In this document: positions 49,546-59,103 of the stretch, piece after piece
Layout: every line of letters begins with the position of its first letter
Position numbering within the stretch: the stretch's first letter is position 1
Assembly (NCBI GenBank): GCA_002689925.1
Contig: NZIO01000010.1
Span: 1-64,000, forward strand
Direction of reading: 5' to 3'
Length of the DNA: 64,000 bases
Source: Candidatus Pelagibacter sp.
Lineage (GTDB): Bacteria > Pseudomonadota > Alphaproteobacteria > Pelagibacterales > Pelagibacteraceae
The notes under the pieces: generated by a model
The model's database searches: none
Seen by the model: only the letters and a program-made list of their open reading frames with translations
What the model was told of the DNA's origin: nothing
Translations under genes and position numbers: made by a program

Positions 49546-50883
49546 ATGTTTAAAAAAGTATTAATTGCTAACAGAGGAGAAATCGCTGTTAGAATAATTA
49601 GAGCTTGTAAAGAATGGGGTATTTCAACAGTTGCTGTTCATTCAGATGTTGATGCAAACTCGATGCATGTAAGATTAGCTGATGAAAGTGTTTGCATAGG
49701 TTCTCATCAAGCTCAGAATAGTTATTTAAATATTTCTTCAATAATGTCAGCTGCAAACCTAACTAATTCAGAAGCAATTCATCCAGGGTATGGGTTTTTA
49801 TCTGAAAATGCTCACTTCGCATCTGTTGTAAAAGAACATGGAATAAAATTTATTGGGCCAGATTCAGAAATAATAAAAAAAATGGGTGATAAAATTGAAG
49901 CAAAAAAAATTGCAAAAAAAAATGGAATTCCTGTTATTGAAGGGTCGGATGGTGAAGTTAGTTCAGTTAATGATGCAAAAATTATTTGTAACAAAATTGG
50001 CTATCCCGTTTTAATCAAAGCTTCTGGTGGTGGTGGTGGTAAAGGAATGAAAATAGTTAACAAAGAGAATGAACTAGAAAATTTATATATGACTGCAAAG
50101 CTGGAAGCTAAAAAATACTTTAATAATGATAAAGTCTATATAGAAAAGTATTTTAAAAATCCCAGACATATAGAAGTTCAAATACTTTCTGGGAAAAATA
50201 GAACTATTCATTTACATGAACGAGATTGTTCTGTTCAAAGAAAACATCAAAAATTAATTGAAGAAACACCTAGCCCTGTTTTAGATGACAATAAAAGATC
50301 TGAGTTACTATCCAAAACTGTCGAAATGGTTGAAAAAATTGGTTATGAAGGAGCTGGAACAGTAGAATATATATATGAAAATGGAGAGTTTTATTTCCTA
50401 GAAATGAATACTAGATTGCAAGTAGAACACCCAGTAACAGAAGTAGTTACTGGAATAGATATAGTTAAAGAACAAATGTATATAGCTTATTCAGGAGAAA
50501 CAGCCTTAAATCAAAATGATATTACAACGAGAGGTCATGCTATTGAATGTAGAATCAATGCTGAAGACCCAAGCAAAGGTTTTCAACCTAGCCCAGGGAA
50601 AATTAACGTTTGTCATCAACCATCAGGTTTTAGAACTCGTGTTGATGGCTCGATATTTCAAGGTGCAAATATATCACCTCATTATGATAGTTTAATATGT
50701 AAACTTATTTGCCATGGAAGAAATAGAAAAGAGGCTATTCAAAGAATTTTAAGATCACTAGATGAATTTGTTATTGATGGTATAACCACTACAATCAATT
50801 TACATAAAATAATTTTAAATCATAAAAAATTTATTAAGTCAGATTTTGATGTGAATTGGCTTGATAACGATAAATTTTATTAA
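49546..50883 (+). CDS. accC: Acetyl-CoA carboxylase, biotin carboxylase subunit
   Basis: ATP-grasp enzyme that carboxylates biotin on AccB. It has 445 residues with VLIANRGEIAVRIIRA at the N-terminus, the glycine-rich ATP loop KASGGGGGKGMKIV near 158, HLHERDCSVQRKHQKLIEE near 222 and FLEMNTRLQVEHPVTE near 285. It follows accB by 4 bases. The stop shares TTAA (50880-50883) with the convergent DUF2155 gene. Confidence 0.97.
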   Translation: MFKKVLIANRGEIAVRIIRACKEWGISTVAVHSDVDANSMHVRLADESVCIGSHQAQNSYLNISSIMSAANLTNSEAIHPGYGFLSENAHFASVVKEHGIKFIGPDSEIIKKMGDKIEAKKIAKKNGIPVIEGSDGEVSSVNDAKIICNKIGYPVLIKASGGGGGKGMKIVNKENELENLYMTAKLEAKKYFNNDKVYIEKYFKNPRHIEVQILSGKNRTIHLHERDCSVQRKHQKLIEETPSPVLDDNKRSELLSKTVEMVEKIGYEGAGTVEYIYENGEFYFLEMNTRLQVEHPVTEVVTGIDIVKEQMYIAYSGETALNQNDITTRGHAIECRINAEDPSKGFQPSPGKINVCHQPSGFRTRVDGSIFQGANISPHYDSLICKLICHGRNRKEAIQRILRSLDEFVIDGITTTINLHKIILNHKKFIKSDFDVNWLDNDKFY

Positions 50884-51404
50884 GTATTTTCACAACCTAA
50901 AAGCCACAAATCATAAACAGGATGATCTATTGAGCGAAGTGTTGGGCTTGATGCAAAAGTCCAGCCATTAAATAAAAATACTTGGTTATTATCTTTAACA
51001 GATAAATCTTTTACTTGGATAAAAGCTAAAGTATCAGGGGCTCCCTCCAAATTTGAGAAAGTACATTTAAGAGGTTTTATTTCTAATTGTCCAAATCTTT
51101 TTATTTTTCCTAAAGGTATATTTATAGAAGATGTTTTGGCCGTTATTTTATCTAATGCTTTTAAATTAACGATTATTTTTTTGTTCTTTTTAAGCTCTGT
51201 ATTAACTTGTGTATTAGATAATTCAATCGAACTTTTTAAATCTTTTTTTTCTAATGACTCTTTGTCTTCTTCAAATGTAGCAGGTAATTCTTCTAGATTA
51301 ATTAAAGGAACCGACTCTATATTTTCTTCTGAAAAAGTTGGCTTATAAAAAATTAATAAAGCAATTAAAACAAATAAGGTAATTTTTTTATTTCCAACTT
51401 TCAT
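50880..51404 (-). CDS. DUF2155 family protein
   Basis: Conserved alphaproteobacterial protein of unknown function, 174 residues. A signal peptide (hydrophobic 8-20) is followed by a low-complexity acidic linker and a C-terminal domain with LEIKPLKCTFSNLEGAPDTL, FLFNGWTFASSPTLRSIDHP and YDLWLLGC, the DUF2155 core. Two Cys could form a disulfide in the periplasm. It overlaps the upstream NDUFA12 gene by 17 bases. Confidence 0.88.
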   Translation of the reverse strand: MKVGNKKITLFVLIALLIFYKPTFSEENIESVPLINLEELPATFEEDKESLEKKDLKSSIELSNTQVNTELKKNKKIIVNLKALDKITAKTSSINIPLGKIKRFGQLEIKPLKCTFSNLEGAPDTLAFIQVKDLSVKDNNQVFLFNGWTFASSPTLRSIDHPVYDLWLLGCENT

Positions 51405-51753
51405 ACTTTTTTTTATACCCAGGTTTTTCAGACAAAAGTGATCCTTTTCTTTTAAAGGCCTTATTAGTACCTGTTAAATTTTCAACATGTTCTTTTTGCC
51501 ATTCATATTTTTTTATATTTGCAGATGGTAAATTATTTGATAAAAAATGTATCCATGAATACCACTGAGTAGGTATTCTTGTTGCTTCAATATTAGATTT
51601 ATAAATAACCCATCTCTTATTTGATTTACTTGAATAATATTTATTACCAAAATTATCTTTACCTACAAATTTTCCAAAAAATAAAGTATAAATAAAAGTT
51701 CCCAAGGTTTGTTTGTGCCACCAAGTAAAAAGTTGTTTTAAAATTTTTATCAT
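51388..51753 (-). CDS. NDUFA12-family complex I accessory subunit
   Basis: Homologue of the mitochondrial complex I subunit NDUFA12 (B17.2), found as an extra subunit in alphaproteobacteria. It has 121 residues: TFIYTLFFGKFVGKDNFGNKYY near 18, RWVIYKS near 47, and IPTQWYSWIHFLSNNLPS near 60 are the family pattern. It sits far from the nuo operon, next to DUF2155, as is usual in this class. Confidence 0.92.
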   Translation of the reverse strand: MIKILKQLFTWWHKQTLGTFIYTLFFGKFVGKDNFGNKYYSSKSNKRWVIYKSNIEATRIPTQWYSWIHFLSNNLPSANIKKYEWQKEHVENLTGTNKAFKRKGSLLSEKPGYKKKYESWK

Positions 51754-51889
51754 TTTTTAATTTATTTAAAATATAGTTAACACAATTAAAAATTGTATAA
51801 AATAGTATTAGACTATGTTCTATATATATACCATAATTGAAATAGAGAATCACAAAACATTTTAATAACCTTGGAGATAAACAATAAAT

Positions 51890-52753
51890 ATGTCTAAATA
51901 TTTGGTAGAAACGCATTACACTTGTACTTTTAAGATTTCCCACAATTTAAATGAACTAAATGATCAATCTTTAGCTGGTCTAGATAAAAGAAGTGATGGT
52001 TTAGTAGAAGTTACGGATATTAAGTTAAATAATCGTAAAACAAAAAGAATTGATGGTGTTAAAGAAAATTTAACGTCAAATTTAAATAAAAATCAAGATG
52101 ATAATAATATTGCTAAAACTTTAAATGATCAAATTACAAAAATAGATAAATTGGATAAAGATAAAAATTCCAATAATTCTTTCAATGAAAAAAATATAAT
52201 TCAAAAAAAAATATTAAATAATTCAAGATTTAAAATGCCAGATCGTAGAAAAGGTTATATTCAAAAATCAACTATTGGCGAACATAAAGTTTATTTGCAT
52301 ACAGGAGAGTATGATGATGGTAAAATAGGAGAAATTTTTATAGACACAAATAAAGAAGGAGAATTAGTAAAAGCTTTAATGAATAATTTTGCAATAGCAG
52401 TATCACTTGGATTACAATATGGTGTTCCACTTGAAGAATTTGTTGAGGCTTTCATTGGTACAAAATTTGAACCTTCAGGCAAAATAAATGGCAATGATAG
52501 AATTTTAAGCGCTACTTCAATTTTAGATTATATATTTAGGGAACTTGCAATTTCTTATTTAGGTAGAGAAGATCTGGCGCATACACCTTCGATTAACCAC
52601 CATGATAAAAACAAAATTAATGAAGGAGATACTGATGATCAGTTTATAAAATTAGTTAAAGATATAACTAGTAAAGGATTTATAAGAAGCAACTATAAAG
52701 ATAAACTTATTGATCTAAGTAATGTTAGATTAAATTTAAAAAGTAAAAAATAA
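51890..52753 (+). CDS. Orphan TSCPD-domain protein (NrdJ C-terminus-like)
   Basis: 287 residues. The second half (about 116-233) strongly resembles the TSCPD domain at the C-terminus of class II (B12-dependent) ribonucleotide reductases: [66 protein letters not shown] and [11 protein letters not shown]. The catalytic barrel is absent, and so is the C-terminal CxxC used for thioredoxin; the only Cys is near residue 12. Residues 50-110 are low-complexity (Asn, Lys, Asp). Function unknown. GGAG lies 13 bases before the ATG. Convergent with acnA, 3 bases between stops. Confidence 0.8.
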   Translation: MSKYLVETHYTCTFKISHNLNELNDQSLAGLDKRSDGLVEVTDIKLNNRKTKRIDGVKENLTSNLNKNQDDNNIAKTLNDQITKIDKLDKDKNSNNSFNEKNIIQKKILNNSRFKMPDRRKGYIQKSTIGEHKVYLHTGEYDDGKIGEIFIDTNKEGELVKALMNNFAIAVSLGLQYGVPLEEFVEAFIGTKFEPSGKINGNDRILSATSILDYIFRELAISYLGREDLAHTPSINHHDKNKINEGDTDDQFIKLVKDITSKGFIRSNYKDKLIDLSNVRLNLKSKK

Positions 52754-52756
52754 AAA

Positions 52757-55426
52757 TTATAACATTTTTCTTAAAACATAATGGAGAATTCCGCCATGTT
52801 TATAATATTCAATTTCATTTTCTGTATCAATTCTACATAATGTTTTTATTTTCTTTATTGTACTATCGGTGTATTTAATTTCTACCTCTACTTCATCCTG
52901 TGGTTCAAGGCCATCTTTAATATTTAAAATTGTAAATAATTCTGATCCTTTTAAATTTAATTTTTTTCTATCCATGTTTTTCAAAAATTGTAATGGCAAT
53001 ATCCCCATACCTACTAAATTGGACCTATGAATTCTTTCAAAACTTTCTGCGATTACTGTTTTTACCCCTAATAATTTTGTTCCTTTGGCTGCCCAATCTC
53101 TTGAAGATCCAGTTCCATATTCTTTGCCAGCAATAACAATTAAATCTGTACCTCTTTTTTTATATTCTAATGCTGCATCAAATACTGGCATAACTGTTCC
53201 TTCAGGATATAATTTAGTAAAACCACCCTCTGTATCAGGTGCAATCTCGTTTCTAATTCTTATATTTGCAAAAGTACCTCTCATCATCACCTCATGGTTT
53301 CCTCTTCTTGCTCCATATGAGTTAAAATCTTTTTGTAATACTTGGTTTTTCATAAAATAATCTCCAGTAGGACTGTCTTTTTGAATATTTCCAGCTGGAG
53401 ATATATGGTCAGTCGTGATCATGTCTCCTAAAATGAGTAAAGGTCTAGCATCTTTAATAGGTTTAAACCCTTCTGGCTTGTCGGTCATATTATCAAAAAA
53501 AGGAGGTTTTTTTACATAAGTAGAGTTTAAATCCCAATTGTAAATACTACTTTGTTTGGTTTTAATTTCTTGCCATTCTTTCGGTCCTAAATCTAAATTT
53601 GAATATCTGTCAATAAACATTTTTGAATTTAATGAATTTAGTAATGTCTCTTCTATTTCTTTGTTAGAAGGCCAGATATCTTTTAGATAAACATCTTTAT
53701 CATCTTTATCTTTTCCTAAACTATCTTTGTACATATCAAAATTCATAGTTCCTGCAATTGCATAAGCAATAACTAAAGGAGGAGAAGCAAGATAATTTGC
53801 TTTTACATGAGGGTTGATTCTTCCTTCAAAATTTCTATTACCTGATAAAACTGAAACTGCATATATATTTTTTTGTTTAATAGCATTAGCTATATTTTCT
53901 GGCAAAGGTCCTGAATTTCCAATACAAGTTGTGCAGCCATATCCAACTAAATTAAACCCTAATCTATCTAGGTGTTTACTTAAGTCAGCTTTATTTAAAT
54001 AATCAGTCACAACTTGAGAGCCAGGAGCAAGAGATGTTTTAACCCATGGTTTGGTAACCAATCCTTTTTCTAGAGCTTTTTTAGCTAATAAACCTGCTCC
54101 AATTAAAACATTTGGATTAGATGTATTTGTACATGATGTAATTGCAGCAATAACAACATCGCCATCTTTAAGATTATATTTTTGTCCTTCAACTTTTGAT
54201 GAGTTTAATTCATTTCTGTTTGTTGCTTTTTTATATACTTTCTTAAAATCAATAGAAGCTTCTGTTAGCAAAACTTTGTCCTGTGGTCTTTTAGGCCCAG
54301 AAATAGTTGCAACAACACTAGACATGTCTAATTTTAAAGTATCAGTAAAATTAATATTTTCGTCTGACCATAAACCTTGTTTTTTAGCATAGGTTTCTAC
54401 AAGTAAAACTGTATCATCATCTCTTCCTGAGAATTTTAAATATTTAATCGTTTCTTCATCTATAGGAAAAAAACCACAAGTTGCTCCATACTCAGGTGCC
54501 ATATTAGCTATCGTGGCTCTGTCAGCTAGAGTTAAATTTTTAAGTCCATCACCATAAAATTCTACAAATTTCCCTACTACTCCTTTGTCCCTAAGCATTT
54601 TTACAATTGTTAAAACTAGATCAGTAGCTGTAGTTCCTTCAGGTAATTTATTAATAAGTTTAAATCCAATAACTTCAGGTATTAACATTGAAATTGGCTG
54701 ACCTAACATTCCTGCTTCTGCTTCTATTCCACCTACCCCCCAACCAAGCACAGATAAACCATTAACCATAGTAGTATGACTATCTGTACCAACTAATGTA
54801 TCAGGAAATGCATAGTTTTGATTGTCGTACTTTGATGTCCAAACAACCTTTGATAAATGTTCTAAATTAACTTGATGACATATTCCTGTTCCAGGAGGCA
54901 CTATTCTAAAATTATCAAAAGCTTGTTGGCCCCATTTTAAAAATGAATATCTTTCATTATTACGTTCAAATTCTTTTTCAACATTTTTAGATAATGATTG
55001 ATTATTTGCAAAATTATCTACTTGAATAGAATGGTCAATAACTAAATCTACATTGGATAAAGGGTTTACTTTCTTTGGGTCCTTATTTTTTTTTTTAATA
55101 GCTTCTCTCATTGCAGCTAAATCAGCAACAGCTGGTATGCCAGTATAATCTTGTAATAAAACTCTAGTAGGTCTATATGCAATTTCTGCCTTTGATTTTT
55201 TTTCTTTTAGCCAGTTTTTAATTGAATCAATTTGATTTTTTTTAACTATTAATCCATCTTCATGTCTTAATAAATTTTCAAGTAGAACTTTTAGTGATTT
55301 AGGTAATTTTGAAATACCATCTAGACCATTTTTTTCTGCTTCTAATAAGGAATAGTATTTATAATTACTATCATTAATCTTGATAGTTTTTAAACAATTA
55401 TAAGAATTTTTTTTTCCTGCTTTCAT
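52757..55426 (-). CDS. acnA: Aconitate hydratase A
   Basis: TCA-cycle isomerase of citrate and isocitrate with a [4Fe-4S] cluster. It has 889 residues. Cluster ligands are in AAITSCTNTSNP near 434 and GYGCTTCIGNSGPLPENI near 500; TLVGTDSHTTMVNGL near 215 and YGTGSSRDWAAKGT near 780 are active-site motifs. It is of the AcnA/IRP1 length and architecture. A LysE-type exporter lies 4 bases upstream on the same strand. Confidence 0.97.
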   Translation of the reverse strand: MKAGKKNSYNCLKTIKINDSNYKYYSLLEAEKNGLDGISKLPKSLKVLLENLLRHEDGLIVKKNQIDSIKNWLKEKKSKAEIAYRPTRVLLQDYTGIPAVADLAAMREAIKKKNKDPKKVNPLSNVDLVIDHSIQVDNFANNQSLSKNVEKEFERNNERYSFLKWGQQAFDNFRIVPPGTGICHQVNLEHLSKVVWTSKYDNQNYAFPDTLVGTDSHTTMVNGLSVLGWGVGGIEAEAGMLGQPISMLIPEVIGFKLINKLPEGTTATDLVLTIVKMLRDKGVVGKFVEFYGDGLKNLTLADRATIANMAPEYGATCGFFPIDEETIKYLKFSGRDDDTVLLVETYAKKQGLWSDENINFTDTLKLDMSSVVATISGPKRPQDKVLLTEASIDFKKVYKKATNRNELNSSKVEGQKYNLKDGDVVIAAITSCTNTSNPNVLIGAGLLAKKALEKGLVTKPWVKTSLAPGSQVVTDYLNKADLSKHLDRLGFNLVGYGCTTCIGNSGPLPENIANAIKQKNIYAVSVLSGNRNFEGRINPHVKANYLASPPLVIAYAIAGTMNFDMYKDSLGKDKDDKDVYLKDIWPSNKEIEETLLNSLNSKMFIDRYSNLDLGPKEWQEIKTKQSSIYNWDLNSTYVKKPPFFDNMTDKPEGFKPIKDARPLLILGDMITTDHISPAGNIQKDSPTGDYFMKNQVLQKDFNSYGARRGNHEVMMRGTFANIRIRNEIAPDTEGGFTKLYPEGTVMPVFDAALEYKKRGTDLIVIAGKEYGTGSSRDWAAKGTKLLGVKTVIAESFERIHRSNLVGMGILPLQFLKNMDRKKLNLKGSELFTILNIKDGLEPQDEVEVEIKYTDSTIKKIKTLCRIDTENEIEYYKHGGILHYVLRKML

Positions 55427-55430
55427 TTTA

Positions 55431-56018
55431 TTAGATGTAAAAACCTATTATGCACACTACAATAAGCATGGACATAGCATAATTAAAGTTTTTTATAAAA
55501 TTATCATTTGTCGCAAATTTTCTTAAAAATTTCCCAAAAAAAGTCCAGCAAGTAATGCTTAAAAAGGCTGTAAAAGAACAAACTATAATCACCATTATAG
55601 AGCTATTTAAATAATTATCATCTCTAACAAATTTAGAAATCAAAGTGATTGCAGCCATTACACCTTTGGGGTTAATAAACTGAAATAAAAAAGTATCAAA
55701 AAATTTTACTGGGTTGATATTTTTTGAATTAGATAGATTGACCGAAAATGAAATTTTATATGCTAAATATAATAAAAAAAAAGTTCCAAGAATTCTAATA
55801 ATTTCTTGGATAATTGGATAATTTTTAAACGCTGATATCAATATAAAATTAATAAGAATAACAAGGACTGTGTAACCAATTCCTACACCCATAATTAAAG
55901 GAATGGTTTTTCTTATTCCAAAATTAAAGCCAGAAAAAGAAGCAACTGCATTATTTGGCCCTGGAGTAAAACCTAAAGAAAATGAAATTCCAATCAATAA
56001 TAGTAATTCAGGATGCAT
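55431..56018 (-). CDS. LysE/RhtB-family translocator
   Basis: Amino-acid exporter-type membrane protein of 195 residues and about six helices. The N-terminus GFTPGPNNAVASFSGFNFG is the LysE-family signature, and FQFINPKGVMAAITLI near 110 is also conserved. Substrate unknown. It lies between csaA (upstream, 8 bases) and acnA (downstream, 4 bases) on the same strand. Confidence 0.88.
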   Translation of the reverse strand: MHPELLLLIGISFSLGFTPGPNNAVASFSGFNFGIRKTIPLIMGVGIGYTVLVILINFILISAFKNYPIIQEIIRILGTFFLLYLAYKISFSVNLSNSKNINPVKFFDTFLFQFINPKGVMAAITLISKFVRDDNYLNSSIMVIIVCSFTAFLSITCWTFFGKFLRKFATNDNFIKNFNYAMSMLIVVCIIGFYI

Positions 56019-56026
56019 AAAATAAT

Positions 56027-56368
56027 TTAAGCAACAGGAAGACCATTTTCAGATTCTTGAGATGGATGAACTAAAATGACTTTACCTTCCTTATCTATTG
56101 ATCCCAAAATAAGAACTTGAGAAATAATACCTGCTATATTTTTTTCTGGAAAATTACATATTGCAATTATTTGTTTTCCTTTTAATTTTTCTTCATTATA
56201 ATAATGGGTAATTTGAGCAGAAGATTGCTTAACTCCAATTTTATTTCCAAAATCTACTTTTACTACCAAAGATGGTTTTCTTGCTTTTTCGTTTTTTTCA
56301 ACAGAAATTACTGTTCCAACTCTAATATCTATTTTATCAAAATCGTCATACGATATTTGTTCTTTCAT
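56027..56368 (-). CDS. csaA: CsaA-like tRNA-binding-domain protein
   Basis: Single OB-fold tRNA-binding domain of 113 residues, as in the CsaA chaperone and the C-terminus of MetG. Seen are DFDKIDIRVGTV near the start, KPSLVVKVDFG near 32, GVKQSSAQITHYY and ICNFPEKNIAG, and the terminal PSQESENGLPVA. I use the ATG at 56368; the frame is open to a GTG at 56404 that would overlap argE. Its start is 26 bases from the divergent argE start. Confidence 0.9.
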   Translation of the reverse strand: MKEQISYDDFDKIDIRVGTVISVEKNEKARKPSLVVKVDFGNKIGVKQSSAQITHYYNEEKLKGKQIIAICNFPEKNIAGIISQVLILGSIDKEGKVILVHPSQESENGLPVA

Positions 56369-56394
56369 ACAATTAATATATAATAAAATTAAAT

Positions 56395-57585
56395 ATGAAC
56401 ACACAAAAAAAAACCGATGAAAATATCAAAAATTTTTTATCTATTTTGTCAGATTTAATTGCTTTTAAAACAATATCAGGCCAAGATAATAATGATTTAA
56501 TAAATTACTGTGATAATTTATTAAAAAAATTAGGAGCAGATTCTTTTAGAACGTTTGATGATGAAAAAAAAAGAGTTAATCTTTTTGCTACTTTAAAATC
56601 AAAAAAAAGTAGTGACAAAATGCCAATTATTCTATCAGGTCATACAGATGTTGTTCCTGTATCAAGAAATTGGAAAACTGACCCTTTTAAAGCAACACTA
56701 AAAGATAATAAGATTTTTGGTCGTGGTTCTTGTGATATGAAAGGTTTTATTGCATGCGCATTGACATATGCGCCAATTTTTTCTAAATCAAATCTTGATC
56801 GAGATATTCATTTTTCATTTACTTTTGATGAAGAAACTGCCTGTCAAGGTGCTCCATTATTAATTAAGGAATTAGATAAAAGAAAAATTAATAAAGGTAT
56901 TTGTATAGTTGGGGAACCTACAAACATGAAAATTATTGATGCACACAAAGGTTGTTATGAATATACAACTCACTTTGAAGGTTTGGCTGGACATGGTTCT
57001 GCTCCAAGCAAAGGAGTAAATGCGATAGAATACGCTGTTAGTTATGTAAATAAACTTTTGGAATTAAGAGAAAAATTAAAAATGAAAGTTAAAAATGATT
57101 CTGTTTTTAATCCACCTTATACTACACTTCAAATTGGTAAAATTAGTGGTGGAATTGCTAGAAATGTAATTGCTGATAAGTGTAAAGTTGATTGGGAGCT
57201 ACGTCCAGTAGTTAAAGAAGATGGTGTTTTTGTTAATAATGAAATGAATAATTTTGTTAATGAAAAGTTGTTACCAGAAATGAAGAAAGTATATGTGAAC
57301 TCATCAATAAAAAAAGAGGTCATAGGTGAAATTATTGGCTTTGATAGATTGAATAAATCAGATGCTTGTGAATTAATTTCTAAAATTACAGGTGATAACT
57401 CGAGAGATGTTGTTTCATTTGGAACTGAAGCTGGTTTATTTCAAGAAATTGGCATAAGTACAGTTGTTTGTGGCCCTGGTTCAATCGAACAAGCACATAA
57501 AGATGATGAATTTGTATCTATAGATGAAATAAAAAAGTGTTTTAAAATGCTAGAAGGTATAAAAAATAATTCTATAAGAAATTAA
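56395..57585 (+). CDS. argE: Acetylornithine deacetylase
   Basis: M20-family zinc hydrolase that frees ornithine from N-acetylornithine in arginine synthesis; 396 residues. Metal and catalytic residues are in LSGHTDVVPVS near 80, GRGSCDMKGFIAC near 111, DEETACQGAP with the catalytic Glu pair near 145, GEPTNMKIIDAHKG near 173 and the C-terminal GPGSIEQAHKDDEFV. Length fits the ArgE branch, but closely related M20 enzymes cannot be fully excluded. The stop shares TTAA (57582-57585) with the convergent aldehyde dehydrogenase gene. Confidence 0.9.
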   Translation: MNTQKKTDENIKNFLSILSDLIAFKTISGQDNNDLINYCDNLLKKLGADSFRTFDDEKKRVNLFATLKSKKSSDKMPIILSGHTDVVPVSRNWKTDPFKATLKDNKIFGRGSCDMKGFIACALTYAPIFSKSNLDRDIHFSFTFDEETACQGAPLLIKELDKRKINKGICIVGEPTNMKIIDAHKGCYEYTTHFEGLAGHGSAPSKGVNAIEYAVSYVNKLLELREKLKMKVKNDSVFNPPYTTLQIGKISGGIARNVIADKCKVDWELRPVVKEDGVFVNNEMNNFVNEKLLPEMKKVYVNSSIKKEVIGEIIGFDRLNKSDACELISKITGDNSRDVVSFGTEAGLFQEIGISTVVCGPGSIEQAHKDDEFVSIDEIKKCFKMLEGIKNNSIRN

Positions 57586-59021
57586 TTTTCATTCCATCCG
57601 CCTACTGATTTTACCTCTAAAAACTCTTCTAAACCTTTAGCTCCTGCTTCACGACCGATACCTGAGTGTTTAAAACCACCAAATGGGGCATCAACTGCAA
57701 TACCTGCTCCATTTACATCAACCATTCCAGATCTTAATTTTCTAGCAACTCTGTTTGCTTTATCTTGGTCTTGAGTTTGAATATAATTCGTTAAACCATA
57801 AGGGGTATCATTAGCTATTTTAATTGCTTCTTCTTCAGTTTCAAAAGGAATAATTGAAAGTACTGGTCCAAATATTTCTGTTCTTGCTATTTGCATTTGA
57901 TTATTAACATTAGCAAATGCTGTTGGTTTAACAAAATATCCTTTTTCAATACCACTAGGCTTACCAATGCCTCCGGCAACTAATTTTGCTCCTTCATCAA
58001 TACCCTTTTGAATTAAAGTTTGAATTTTATCATATTGAGTTTCAGAAATAACTGGACCAATATGATCACCTTCTTTTTTAGGGTCATCTACTTTTAAATC
58101 ATTTGCAAATTTTTTAACTCTTTCAACTGCTTCATGGTATATTGATTTTTCTACAAGCATTCTAGTGGGAGCATTACATGATTGGCCAGAATTTCTAAAA
58201 CACCTTAAAGCTCCTCTTTCAACAGCTTCTGGATCAGCGTCTTTAAAAATAATATTGGCTCCTTTACCACCGAGTTCAAGACTTATACGTTTAAAATCTT
58301 TTGCTGCGTTCTGAGAAATTAAAGCACCTGCTCTTGTAGATCCAGTAAAAGAAATCATATTTACATCAGGGTGACTTGTTAATGCATCTCCAGTAACAGC
58401 TCCATCACCATTAATTAAATTAAAAACTCCATTTGGAAATTTAGCTTCATCAATTATTTCAGCAAGTATCATTGATGATAATGGTGCTAATTCTGATGGT
58501 TTCAAAATCATTGTACAGCCAGAAGCCAAAGCTGGAATTACTTTTAGACAAACCTGATTCATTGGCCAGTTCCAAGGAGTGATTAAAGCACAAACACCTT
58601 TTGGTTCATAAATAATTTTTTGATTTTTTGCATGGTCACCAAGAATCTTTTCAAATTTAAATTCCTTTAAATACTTGATAAATGATTTTATATGACTAGC
58701 TCCTGTGCCAGCTTGCAATTGAGTTGAGAAATCTTTTGGAGCACCCATTTCTAAAGTTATAGCTTCAGCGATATCTGCCCATCTTTTTTTATAAAGCTCA
58801 TAAAGTGATTCTAATAATTTTACTTTTTCATCTTTTGATGTGAATGCCCAATTTTCTAAAGCTTTTTTAGCTGAAGAGACTGCTAAATTTACGTCATCTA
58901 AACCGCCAAGTGATATAACAGCACAATCTTTTTCTGTTGCAGGATCTATTACTTTTATTTCATTAGGTTTTATTGGGTTAATCCATTTACCATTAATATA
59001 AAATTTTTTTTTATCAATCAT
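57582..59021 (-). CDS. NAD(P)-dependent aldehyde dehydrogenase
   Basis: Oxidises an aldehyde to its acid; 479 residues of the ALDH superfamily. ITPWNWPMNQ near 148, FTGSTRAG near 228, the general base Glu in LELGGKGANI near 250 and the catalytic Cys in NSGQSCNAPTRML near 284 are all present, as is EIFGPVLSIIPF near 384. The substrate is not evident. The sequence resembles broad-specificity or betaine/aminoaldehyde-type members. It may be the last gene of the operon that starts with the ABC permeases, but 82 bases separate it from the DUF3726 gene. Confidence 0.92.
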   Translation of the reverse strand: MIDKKKFYINGKWINPIKPNEIKVIDPATEKDCAVISLGGLDDVNLAVSSAKKALENWAFTSKDEKVKLLESLYELYKKRWADIAEAITLEMGAPKDFSTQLQAGTGASHIKSFIKYLKEFKFEKILGDHAKNQKIIYEPKGVCALITPWNWPMNQVCLKVIPALASGCTMILKPSELAPLSSMILAEIIDEAKFPNGVFNLINGDGAVTGDALTSHPDVNMISFTGSTRAGALISQNAAKDFKRISLELGGKGANIIFKDADPEAVERGALRCFRNSGQSCNAPTRMLVEKSIYHEAVERVKKFANDLKVDDPKKEGDHIGPVISETQYDKIQTLIQKGIDEGAKLVAGGIGKPSGIEKGYFVKPTAFANVNNQMQIARTEIFGPVLSIIPFETEEEAIKIANDTPYGLTNYIQTQDQDKANRVARKLRSGMVDVNGAGIAVDAPFGGFKHSGIGREAGAKGLEEFLEVKSVGGWNEN

Positions 59022-59103
59022 TTTATTAAATTTAATTTTTTAAAAAGATAATATCATGTTTATTAAACAATGTAAAAATTAAATCAAGTTTTTCAACCAT
59101 TTT

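Noticed and set aside
51659-51943. 94-residue minus-strand frame overlapping NDUFA12 and the TSCPD gene
   Set aside because: It overlaps two recognised genes in other frames, has no family features and is Tyr/Phe/Cys-rich in the way of a chance frame.
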